Shown here piece after piece: positions 38,138 to 45,493 of a stretch of DNA of 45,493 nucleotides. The notes below the pieces were generated by a model that did not search any database, had not been told where the DNA came from, and saw nothing but the letters and a program-made list of their open reading frames with translations. The first letter of the stretch is position 1; each line of letters starts with the position of its first letter. Source of the stretch: JBFMDN01 sp040753915 (GTDB taxonomy: Bacteria > Desulfobacterota > Desulfomonilia > Desulfomonilales > Desulfomonilaceae); contig JBFMDN010000046.1 of the NCBI GenBank assembly GCA_040753915.1, positions 1 to 45,493 on the forward strand, written 5' to 3'. A program made the position numbers and the translations under genes.

Positions 38138-40789
38138 TCATGGCGTCAGCTCGCTAATTCTGATCAATCGATCACGTATGAGCTCACCCACACGCGCGCA
38201 TGAGAAATTCTCCCGAATTTCCCGTGCGCCGTGCTCTCCAATGGACCGGGCATGCTCCCCGTTCGACGCCACATGGTACATGAGCTCGGCCGCATGGTTC
38301 AAATCTGGATCCGCCCAAAAATTACCTGCCTTGTACGGCCCAGCATCGCGCGGGTTCTCGATAATAGTAAACTTGACGGGGAACGAGTTCGTGATATTCA
38401 TGAAATCCATGTTCCCGGACCAGCCGGTGGCAATCACCGGCTTTCCCATGAACATGGCCTCAGCAATGGGTAATCCGAAGCCCTCTGCCCGATGCAATGA
38501 GACAAGACAGTCACAACAGTGGATGAGCGCGTTGACTTCCGGCCGACTGAGATATGAATCCATCAGTATTATTGATGAATTGTTGTCACAGTACTTGTGA
38601 ATGACCTCCATCGTGTCCGGCCGACAGAAAGAATTGCTCAATTTCACGACGAGATACGTGTCTTTGGGATTGGAACCGAACGCTCTGAGGAAGGCATCGA
38701 TCGCGCCGACCGGATTCTTCCTCTCCGGGGTACTGTACATGTCTGCCATGGTCAGAAAGATCGTGCCCTTCTCGGGCAGGCCCAGTTCCATTCTCCCCCT
38801 TCCCTCCGGGATTACCGGCTCCACGCAATGGGGAATACGCACGACGGGAACTGCAAGCTCCCGACTGAAAACATCCTGACAGAAGGTCGATGCGGTCCAA
38901 ACCTCGTCAAAGAAATCCCGCGCATGATCCCACGCACGTGGAAATCGACCCATTTCCCAGACCCAGTAGCCGATGTTGTAGTGGCCGGCAAGAAATCGCG
39001 CTCCCTTGGAAAGAAGAACATGATGAAGATGATCTGGGTTTACGTGAAGGATGTTTGTTCTATGCAGACTAAGATCCACCTGGGCCGGCACGTCTTCCAA
39101 TGCTTCTCCGAGGGGAGACATTAAGCCCGTGTGGAACGGCAGCACGTTGACGCGAATGCCGGCTGCTTTGGCTGCACGCAGAGTCGATCTGGCCCCCTCC
39201 CCGAGACCAAGCTCTCCATGAACACCCCCGAGCAGGTTTGCTGCCGGTTGGAGATCTCTTTCATCACGACGCGGCTGTTCGAGAAGCGCCGCGTACGCTT
39301 CCACCCACGTCTTCAAGAACCACGACAACACTTTCCGTCTCGTCTCCACTTTGACGCGGTCTCGAACCTTCCCTAAGAGGGCCGAGACAATCCTTGATGG
39401 CTGCAAGAGTCCCTCTGCAAAACCAGAGGATAGTCTTTTCCCTGCGACTGGTGGCTGCGAAGGCTCTGCTGAATCCACCACCCGGTCCACTACAAACTTG
39501 AGCCCGACAGAAATCTTGTCGAACCCCTTCGCAACAAGCCTCTTGTGACCGGAATACGGGTGTGAAGCGAGGTGCTGCCGAATAGGTTCAGTGAACACTG
39601 AGTCAAGAGAGTACTCGTGAGCTACCCGTGTCAGAAACCATGCAGCAAACGTACGGGTATTCCCACGGGTCAGTCCTGGAAAGAGCCGCTGAAGGCTCAA
39701 GTCACTCTTGTATATTTCCAGGGCCGTCAGAGTGAGTGCACTTTTTGTTCCGAACACGGCTTTGTTGTAGCTGCCGGAGAATCCAGGATCCCTTTCCACG
39801 TCAAACGGATCATCCCCGAAGAGCTTACGAATTGACTCGTTTCTTCGGTATATGCCCCTAATAATTGGGGCAATGTATGTAGTCCCATCAGAGAAATGGT
39901 CGAAAGAATACTTCCAGTCCGAATATTTTCCGAATCCATTTTCGTGACGTCGCTGGGCATAATCACGAGCGAGCTCCTCCACGGCATCCGGCAAGCCGCT
40001 TGATCTGAAGCGAGTGTCATATCTTGAGAATAGTGGAGGATCGCTCGGGACGAAGCCGGAGAAGTGAAAAAAGAGCAGAGGTTCTCCGTTTGAGTAGAAA
40101 CCGGATCCGTGCCTAGTGATTTTCCGATGGGGAAGGTTCCAATATGCCACGTTCAACCCCGGGGAGCAATCGACATGGAATTCCGGGAACAAAGCTGGTA
40201 CAAGATTCAGCCATTTCTGGTCCGTGCTCGTGTAAAATAGCCTACTGTCTCGGTAACAGTGTTCCAGAAGCCTGGCTTTGGACCACCGAATGAAGCGATA
40301 CACCGTGTCTTTGGCTGTAACGGCCAGAAAACCTGCGTTGAAGGTCCCCGCTTGAAGAATAACGAGATTGTCAGGCAGGAATCGGTCGTCCAACGGACAG
40401 GTAATGTGCGGGGTCACCAGAGCATCGTAAGTGTCTAGCCGCGAGATCACGTCCGACAGCGGAGAATACAAACAAATGTCTGCGTCGAAGTATATTACCT
40501 TCTTATACTTCTTGGCGAGGAGCCATTCCATCACGAACGGCTTTAGACAGCAGCACATTTCATGTGGACCGTATTGGAAAAAAAGACGTCGCCTTTCCGG
40601 TAGATCGAGTTGGGAAACAGGCACAGTCGAAAAATGAGGTTCGGCAAACAAATCCTCTGGATACTCTTCCTCTACGAGGAGGACATACATGTCCACTCCC
40701 GGATTGAACGATGCCACAGAGGACATGAGAGTCTTTGCCATGTCAAAATGCTTTCCGGAAACTATGGTATAAACTGCGACGTCCGACAT
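38138..40789 (-). CDS. two-domain glycosyltransferase (GT8-like plus GT4)
   Basis: An 883-residue protein with two catalytic units. The first 290 residues look like a GT-A glycosyltransferase of the GT8 kind: KTLMSSVASFNP at the start, and the metal-binding D-A-D at residues 102-104 in YFDADICLYSPL. A middle segment (about 290-490) links to a GT-B, GT4-type domain with HRAEGFGLPIAEAMFMGKPVIATGWSG near residue 790. The second half parallels the protein at 10358-11851. It should add two sugars, or one sugar with a second domain of other use, to a surface polysaccharide. The ATG at 40789 follows AGAGGCG. Last gene of the minus-strand polysaccharide operon; 55 bases after the GT4 gene. Confidence 0.85.
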   Translation of the reverse strand: MSDVAVYTIVSGKHFDMAKTLMSSVASFNPGVDMYVLLVEEEYPEDLFAEPHFSTVPVSQLDLPERRRLFFQYGPHEMCCCLKPFVMEWLLAKKYKKVIYFDADICLYSPLSDVISRLDTYDALVTPHITCPLDDRFLPDNLVILQAGTFNAGFLAVTAKDTVYRFIRWSKARLLEHCYRDSRLFYTSTDQKWLNLVPALFPEFHVDCSPGLNVAYWNLPHRKITRHGSGFYSNGEPLLFFHFSGFVPSDPPLFSRYDTRFRSSGLPDAVEELARDYAQRRHENGFGKYSDWKYSFDHFSDGTTYIAPIIRGIYRRNESIRKLFGDDPFDVERDPGFSGSYNKAVFGTKSALTLTALEIYKSDLSLQRLFPGLTRGNTRTFAAWFLTRVAHEYSLDSVFTEPIRQHLASHPYSGHKRLVAKGFDKISVGLKFVVDRVVDSAEPSQPPVAGKRLSSGFAEGLLQPSRIVSALLGKVRDRVKVETRRKVLSWFLKTWVEAYAALLEQPRRDERDLQPAANLLGGVHGELGLGEGARSTLRAAKAAGIRVNVLPFHTGLMSPLGEALEDVPAQVDLSLHRTNILHVNPDHLHHVLLSKGARFLAGHYNIGYWVWEMGRFPRAWDHARDFFDEVWTASTFCQDVFSRELAVPVVRIPHCVEPVIPEGRGRMELGLPEKGTIFLTMADMYSTPERKNPVGAIDAFLRAFGSNPKDTYLVVKLSNSFCRPDTMEVIHKYCDNNSSIILMDSYLSRPEVNALIHCCDCLVSLHRAEGFGLPIAEAMFMGKPVIATGWSGNMDFMNITNSFPVKFTIIENPRDAGPYKAGNFWADPDLNHAAELMYHVASNGEHARSIGEHGAREIRENFSCARVGELIRDRLIRISELTP

Positions 40790-40844
40790 CACGCCTCTAC
40801 TTCTCTAATCTTGGCGGCGATCCAACAGGTCGAGAACGTACCTG

Positions 40845-42017
40845 CTACCTTGAACCAAGAGATCTCACTGCTCTCCTGACGGTTGTGCCGACACTTTCTC
40901 TGGCCATGCGAGCTCCCAGGCGGAGGCACGTGTGCCACTTCTGAGGGGCGGCCTTCCGACGCCAACACGCTTGGGCATGAGAGTAAATGTCCTCGAAAGT
41001 CCGAAAATTGATGACTTTGTCCCAAGAATGCCTGTCTACGACGGAGATTCGTGCCCGATTTCGGATCCTTTCTATCCACTCCCGCTCATGAGAAGCTCTC
41101 TCCAAAATGTGTGGAATCCGCGCGAGATAGTCGTTCGCGTTCACCAAGAAGCTGTTGACCCCATCCTCAATGAGATCCGGCACGATTCCCACGGAGGTCG
41201 AAATTGCGGGCACCTCGCAAGCCATGCATTCCATCACAGGGTAGGGTCCACCCTCTGCCCTGCTCAAGCAGACATAGAAGTCGAGCGCTCCATAATACTT
41301 TGGCAAGTCCTGACGATCAAGAAACCCTGGAATGATCACATGATCCCTCAGGGCTGCCGGCAGGTCGCCAGGACTCCAGCCATCAGGAAATCGTGGTGCA
41401 TCGGGACCGAAGAGCAAGAGCTTGATCCGGTCAGCATAGCGAGACACCAATATGTCCATCAATTTCCACAATCGATCTAACCCTTTTCTACTGCCAACGT
41501 CAGAGCTCTTTTTCGCCGAAAACCCTAACAGGATTGTTGAATCGTCGCATCCAAATGACTCTCGTAATGCTGATCGGACTTTGGGGGTCGGCCTGAATAG
41601 CCTGCAATCCAGGCCCAGCGGATGCAGAAAGAGCGCGGGAGACGTCGCGTGCATGTTGCTCTCGATCCTTTGTTTCCACTGGTTGTTCGTGGTGCATATT
41701 GCAGACGCATAACTATGGAAGGCCCTGAAAGCCTCCCATTCAGAATCATCTGCAATGTGGTTGACAGTTGCGACCACGGGCTTCGGAATTATTCGGCAAA
41801 AGCGGTAAAAGGGTTGTGGAGCCAAAAAGTGGATGACATCAACGTCCTTGCTCAACCTCCATAGCTCCCAGGCGGACTGGGGATATGGTCCGGTGGAAGC
41901 GCAGACCATTTGCGATTGCTCATTCAGGGTCGCCTGGACTTGCAGGGCATACTCAGCGAGAATCCAATGTGGAAAATCGTAGAGCAGGCTTACCCTGATT
42001 TTCGGTTCTCTGCTCAT
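40845..42017 (-). CDS. GT4-family glycosyltransferase
   Basis: A 390-residue GT-B glycosyltransferase. The N-terminal half has DVIHFLAPQPFYRF and KPVVATVNHI; the C-terminal half has FSAKKSSDVGSRKGLDRLWKL, PGFLDRQDLPKYYGALDFYVCLSRAEGGPYPVMECMACEVPAISTSVG, where the E-x7-E pair is typical of GT4. The sugar and acceptor are unknown. ATG 42017 overlaps the methyltransferase stop (ATGA), fixing the start; a longer frame to 42092 is not needed. It belongs to the same operon as the methyltransferase and the two-domain glycosyltransferase. Confidence 0.87.
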   Translation of the reverse strand: MSREPKIRVSLLYDFPHWILAEYALQVQATLNEQSQMVCASTGPYPQSAWELWRLSKDVDVIHFLAPQPFYRFCRIIPKPVVATVNHIADDSEWEAFRAFHSYASAICTTNNQWKQRIESNMHATSPALFLHPLGLDCRLFRPTPKVRSALRESFGCDDSTILLGFSAKKSSDVGSRKGLDRLWKLMDILVSRYADRIKLLLFGPDAPRFPDGWSPGDLPAALRDHVIIPGFLDRQDLPKYYGALDFYVCLSRAEGGPYPVMECMACEVPAISTSVGIVPDLIEDGVNSFLVNANDYLARIPHILERASHEREWIERIRNRARISVVDRHSWDKVINFRTFEDIYSHAQACWRRKAAPQKWHTCLRLGARMARESVGTTVRRAVRSLGSR

Positions 42018-42691
42018 GATTTGCGACCTGCGACGACAATCGAGCCAAATAGAGGAGGGCAGAGACGTAGCCACCGTGTCATCGTCAAGCAAGCAATCTT
42101 AAGAAGCCGAGGTAGTCTGACGTGGTTCCAATAGCAAGCATTTAAGTCTACCTTGAACGCTTGACTCGTCCACAGAATGTCAAGACCGGCGCTCCGGAAG
42201 AGCTCGAGGATTGAAGATGCTGTGAAGAGGTTTACATGCGATCTGTCCGTCCAGTGATGATATGCTAATCCGTATTCTTTCAGGTTGTCCTCACAATCGG
42301 GGACCGACACCATGAGATAACTTCTTGTGACGCGGACCATTTCTGAAAGTGTCTTGTGTGGATCGGGGCAGTGTTCCAGAACCTCAAAGGACAAACACAC
42401 ATCGAAAAAGTCATTAGGATAGGGTATAACCCCGTCTCTAATAACCTGAAATACCTCTTCGAGGTTCATGGACAGATGCTGAGCTATCTCCGGCCATTTT
42501 TCATAAAAAAAAATGTCTACGCCCACACATTTCACGTTCATATATCTGTTTAAGTACGCGACGTAAGCACCCTGTCCGCAACCATAGTCCAGGACGGTCT
42601 CGTTTCCGACAAGCAGCTTCTTCACCGCTGCCACTCGGTGCTCTTCTAGAGACCTGCCCCACTCATCTTGGGGGTTCAACACCACGCTCAT
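42014..42691 (-). CDS. class I SAM-dependent methyltransferase in the polysaccharide locus
   Basis: A 225-residue methyltransferase. Motif I is VLDYGCGQGAYVAYL (about residues 33-47), with the acid VGVDIFF, and FDVCLSFEVLEHCPDPHKTL (about 97-116) as motif II/III. This resembles the Methyltransf_11/23 group often found in O-antigen and exopolysaccharide clusters, where it methylates a sugar or terminates a chain. The last 40 residues are basic and hydrophobic, suggesting contact with the membrane or a lipid-linked substrate. The ATG at 42691 has no strong ribosome site. The Wzt gene lies 360 bases upstream across a hairpin-bearing gap. Confidence 0.85.
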   Translation of the reverse strand: MSVVLNPQDEWGRSLEEHRVAAVKKLLVGNETVLDYGCGQGAYVAYLNRYMNVKCVGVDIFFYEKWPEIAQHLSMNLEEVFQVIRDGVIPYPNDFFDVCLSFEVLEHCPDPHKTLSEMVRVTRSYLMVSVPDCEDNLKEYGLAYHHWTDRSHVNLFTASSILELFRSAGLDILWTSQAFKVDLNACYWNHVRLPRLLKIACLTMTRWLRLCPPLFGSIVVAGRKS

Positions 42692-43051
42692 GACAGCCTC
42701 GGCCCACCTTTCATTCTGATCCTGAAAATAGCCTCACCTGCAGAGACAAGAGAAGGCGAGGAAGATCCCCACAACTCCTGTATCCCTTTAAGCTCGGCCT
42801 AGCACAGGATTTCATAATCGCGCTCAGGTATTCTGCCGCAACTCAGCGGGGGATTTGCGCTCTGAAAGAGCGCACCAACAGTATTCCCTCGAGACGCGGG
42901 ACTACTCATGGTATGCCCCTGCGGGGCATGAAGCAATCAATTATGACCATGATTCCTCTCCTTGATTATCCGAAAACCCTTAATCGCACTTATAAAATCG
43001 TGGCCTTGGCCATGGTCAGTCCAATGTGCCGCTACTACTGGTGAGCGACCA
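42692..43051. other. gap with two strong hairpins between wzt and the methyltransferase
   Basis: A 360-base non-coding stretch. Two perfect hairpins lie in it: TGCGCTCT-GAA-AGAGCGCA (42856-42874) and ATGCCCC-TGC-GGGGCAT (42913-42929). They are of the same short-loop style as the array at 20899-21117. Either could end or process the Wzm-Wzt transcript. No promoter for the downstream genes was identified. Confidence 0.55.
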
Positions 43052-44323
43052 TTAGTTATGCGAGTCCCCGCTGCGTTCAATCGTCCATTGCGATGGCAAG
43101 AACAGATATCCATGCGTCCTGTCCGGGATCTGGCCTGTATTGAAAACATTGCTTTCTCCGATAGCAAGCGGAACTGCCCTGCCGATCTTGTCGAGGGGGC
43201 CACCTCTGTGGCTGCATATGAGTGTGATAAAATAGTTGCCCGCCATGAGATTCAAGTGAGGGATCACACATTCAATCGTTCCAGCGAGCGGCGCATTGTC
43301 CAGAAGGTCAGGACACTGATGGGATGGAGAAAAATTGACCAACCTTTGGCCGAGAAGATCATCGATAGTTATTCCAACCCGAAGCCCGTCGACATCCGGC
43401 GGCATCCTGTACTCCAGTCGCACTCGAAGACCATCTCCCATTCTGAGTGCCTTTCCCGGCGCTGTAGCGTTTTCGATTTCCAAGTGCTCGAAAACGGGAA
43501 TTGCAGTGGGGTCTCTACGAGGATGAGAGCGCAAGTCGACTGAAGTGGCGGACGATTCATTGGAGCACAAATATGCGTCTATAACTTCCTGAGGATTACC
43601 GTCTTTCACCAAGTGGCCTTTTTCAATCAGTAGTACTCTGCTGCACAAGTGTTCTACTACCCCCAGATTGTGGCTTACGAATAGAACGGTTCGACCACGA
43701 GTGGCCACGTTTTCGAGCTTCCCCACACATTTCTTCTGAAACTCGGCATCTCCTACTGCCAACACTTCGTCGACCAGAAGAATCTCGGGCTCCAGATGTG
43801 CCGCAACGGCAAAGCCCAGCCTAACGGACATTCCACTGGAATAACGCTTCACCGGAGTGTCCAGAAACTTCTCGAGTCCTGAGAATGCTACGATTTCGTC
43901 GAACTTGGTCTTAATTTCTGACTTCCGCATGCCAAGGACAGCCCCGCTGAGATAAATGTTCTCTCTGCCGGTTAATTCCGGATGAAAGCCCGTCCCCACT
44001 TCCAGCAAGCTACCCACCCGGCCGTGAATGACCACGGACCCTGTCGACGGCCGTGTAATTCGTGAAAGTATTCGGAGAAGCGTCGTCTTTCCCGCACCAT
44101 TTGCTCCGATTATCCCTAGCACTTCCCCGTACTTGACCTCGAAGGACACGTCCCTCAGAGCCCACACGATGTTGTCGTCCTGGGCATTTATTCGGCCGAT
44201 ATGTCTTACCCTGCCGAGGCCATTCCTGGCGGCGTTAACAATTGCATCGCGGAGTGTATCGTATGACTCCTTTCTGCCGCCGATAGAGTATTTCTTGCCC
44301 AGTCCTCGTGCCTGAATTACCAA
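43052..44323 (-). CDS. wzt: Wzt, ABC ATPase for O-antigen/polysaccharide export
   Basis: A 423-residue ABC ATPase. Walker A is GANGAGKTT (about residues 72-80), the signature YSSGMSVRLGFAVAAHL, and Walker B ILLVDEVLAVGD; the VLAVGD ending is typical of polysaccharide exporters. After the ATPase domain (to about 250) a C-terminal beta-sandwich of some 150 residues follows, as in Wzt proteins that read a terminal modification on the glycan. The downstream methyltransferase could make that modification. The TTG start at 44323 has AAGGGA at suitable spacing and lies 15 bases after wzm. Confidence 0.92.
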   Translation of the reverse strand: MVIQARGLGKKYSIGGRKESYDTLRDAIVNAARNGLGRVRHIGRINAQDDNIVWALRDVSFEVKYGEVLGIIGANGAGKTTLLRILSRITRPSTGSVVIHGRVGSLLEVGTGFHPELTGRENIYLSGAVLGMRKSEIKTKFDEIVAFSGLEKFLDTPVKRYSSGMSVRLGFAVAAHLEPEILLVDEVLAVGDAEFQKKCVGKLENVATRGRTVLFVSHNLGVVEHLCSRVLLIEKGHLVKDGNPQEVIDAYLCSNESSATSVDLRSHPRRDPTAIPVFEHLEIENATAPGKALRMGDGLRVRLEYRMPPDVDGLRVGITIDDLLGQRLVNFSPSHQCPDLLDNAPLAGTIECVIPHLNLMAGNYFITLICSHRGGPLDKIGRAVPLAIGESNVFNTGQIPDRTHGYLFLPSQWTIERSGDSHN

Positions 44324-44338
44324 ATTCTGGTTCCCTTG

Positions 44339-45241
44339 CTAGATCACATCAGCGAAATACTTCTCGACTCTCTGGAAATAAACCAGTCCCGTCGTTAGAA
44401 GGAATACCATTGAACAGAGGCTGACAGCCACGATTTGCCAGGGTGCATCATTGGTACCGAGCAGGCCCCATCTGAAAGTCTCGATGGCGCCAGCCATGGG
44501 ATTTAACCCCACCAGGGGCCGCCAGGTTACGGGAATCAGCGAGGCCGGGTAAACGACCGGGCTAGCATACATCCAGACTTGAATTAGAAACGGAATGACG
44601 TAGCGGACGTCGCGGTATCGTACGTTAAACGCAGCCAGCCAAAGGCCCACCCCAGTGGCGGAAAGGACGGCCAATCCAACGGCAACCGGCAATATCCAAA
44701 CGTTGGTTGACGGGGTCAGGCCATACCACGGCAGCAGCACGAACAGCAAGAGCCCTGAAATCAGCATGTGCAGCAGACAGGATCCGACAGCCGCCACCGG
44801 GACGAGCAACCGCGGAAAGTACACTCTTGTGACCAGCTTCTCATTCTCAACGAGACTGTTTGCAGCCTGGGTCACGGCCTGGGCAAAGAAGCTCCACAGC
44901 ACGAGGCCAGCATATGCGAAAACCGGATATGGGGCTCCGTTGGACGGCATCTTGGCAAGCATGCCAAACACAACTGCGAACACGACCATTGCGGCCAGAG
45001 GTTGAAGGACAGCCCAAGCTACTCCTAGAAGCGTCTGTTTGTACCAAACCGTGATATCGCGCCAGACCAAAATGGCCAAGAGATCTCTGTACTTCCAGAT
45101 CTCTGACACGCTGAGCCCTGAAAGCCATCCTTCGTCGGGTCGGATCCACGTGGGCTCAAATCCATGCTGGTCCCCGGATGAATCCAATGTCACGCAGGGA
45201 GTCCGAACATCACTCGTCAAACGTTCGGATGTCGTTTTCAC
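44339..45241 (-). CDS. wzm: Wzm, ABC permease for O-antigen/polysaccharide export
   Basis: About 300 residues with six predicted helices. The cytoplasmic N-terminal segment EIWKYRDLLAILVWRDITVWYKQTLLGVAWAVLQPL is the hallmark of ABC-2 polysaccharide permeases, and VRYRDVRYVIPFLIQVWMYASPVVYP matches the later conserved region. It exports lipid-linked polysaccharide with Wzt. GTG 45241 is preferred, with AAGGCGAG upstream and family-like length. An ATG at 45373 would add 44 residues and lacks a ribosome site. It heads the minus-strand operon. The window ends 252 bases further on, so upstream genes are not seen. Confidence 0.9.
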   Translation of the reverse strand: MKTTSERLTSDVRTPCVTLDSSGDQHGFEPTWIRPDEGWLSGLSVSEIWKYRDLLAILVWRDITVWYKQTLLGVAWAVLQPLAAMVVFAVVFGMLAKMPSNGAPYPVFAYAGLVLWSFFAQAVTQAANSLVENEKLVTRVYFPRLLVPVAAVGSCLLHMLISGLLLFVLLPWYGLTPSTNVWILPVAVGLAVLSATGVGLWLAAFNVRYRDVRYVIPFLIQVWMYASPVVYPASLIPVTWRPLVGLNPMAGAIETFRWGLLGTNDAPWQIVAVSLCSMVFLLTTGLVYFQRVEKYFADVI

Positions 45242-45493
45242 ATTCTCGCCTTCAAGGAAATTCTTGGCTGCCAATTTACTCGGATATGCCTCATTAGTCA
45301 AGGCTATCGAATGCTTCCAGAATCCACGGTCTACGATGACGTGTGGGTCGTGTGGACCCTGTAATCTTCTCATGCAAGCGTCTGTGGCCTACGCATGAGG
45401 TCGTTTTTGGGTCGTGTGGCACTCCCCCTCCAAACGTATGTCTTCCCCCCTCACGCGGGCGTGTTTCTGGACGAGCTATCCCCCCGGGCTCGC

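Noticed and set aside
45374..45493. Possible start of another MITE copy at the right edge
   Set aside because: A GTGGCACTCCCCCTC-like piece near 45416 resembles the MITE interior, but the sequence around it does not continue the match and the window ends.

Overview
This window looks like a chromosomal segment of an anaerobic, moderately GC-rich bacterium, most likely a deltaproteobacterium (Desulfobacterota) of the Desulfomonile/Syntrophobacter kind. That placement is an inference from a Sec-exported clade II NosZ, a b6-type Rieske/cytochrome b complex with a GltD-like flavoprotein, an RpoH sigma factor and many dispersed palindromic repeats. No rRNA, tRNA, CRISPR array or insertion-sequence transposase was seen.

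Layout. (1) 145-4845: a sigma70-type promoter followed by UDP-glucuronate decarboxylase, a flippase-like membrane protein, bioA, bioD and a PPC/DUF296 protein. (2) 4946-15516: mixed housekeeping and accessory genes: a Cys-rich exported peptide, a DUF2905 protein, an MFS transporter, a GlcD-like FAD oxidase, rpoH, a GT4 glycosyltransferase, a methyltransferase, a small exported protein, and a sigma54 activator whose receiver domain has lost its phosphorylation residues. (3) 15733-29085: a nitrous oxide respiration locus behind a perfectly spaced sigma54 promoter: flavin/Fe-S oxidoreductase, Rieske protein, cytochrome b, pentaheme cytochrome c, a gap with six hairpins, then nosZ, nosB-like, a small exported protein, nosD, nosF, an extended nosL, nosY and a TlpA-like lipoprotein. 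(4) 29294-35275: a second accessory block: a Cys-rich protein, a protein with two NosL domains, a small membrane protein, a MacB/FtsX-type permease, its ATPase, a polytopic membrane protein and a Tat-exported NosL protein. (5) 35276-37969: repeats, a small two-repeat protein, and two toxin-antitoxin pairs (HepT/MntA and HigB/HigA). (6) 38138-45241, minus strand: a polysaccharide export and assembly locus (Wzm, Wzt, methyltransferase, GT4, and a two-domain glycosyltransferase).

How the genes may work together. Quinol (probably menaquinol), or reducing power entering through the flavoprotein, would pass through Rieske/cytochrome b to the multiheme cytochrome and on to NosZ in the periplasm. NosDFY, NosL and the TlpA-like protein would assemble the copper centres. 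The second block adds three more NosL domains and a different ABC transporter class. It is the best candidate here for an undescribed system, probably periplasmic copper handling or metal-centre assembly. NosR is absent. The sigma54 promoter beside the activator gene suggests that nos transcription is controlled by an enhancer-binding protein that does not use phosphorylation.

Non-coding DNA is rich in repeats: a MITE-like family with 10-24 bp terminal inverted repeats (one copy internally amplified in 44-bp steps), a 121-bp element with 19-bp inverted ends, REP-like 20-40 bp palindromes, and two hairpin arrays. All functions are read from sequence patterns; no database search was run.
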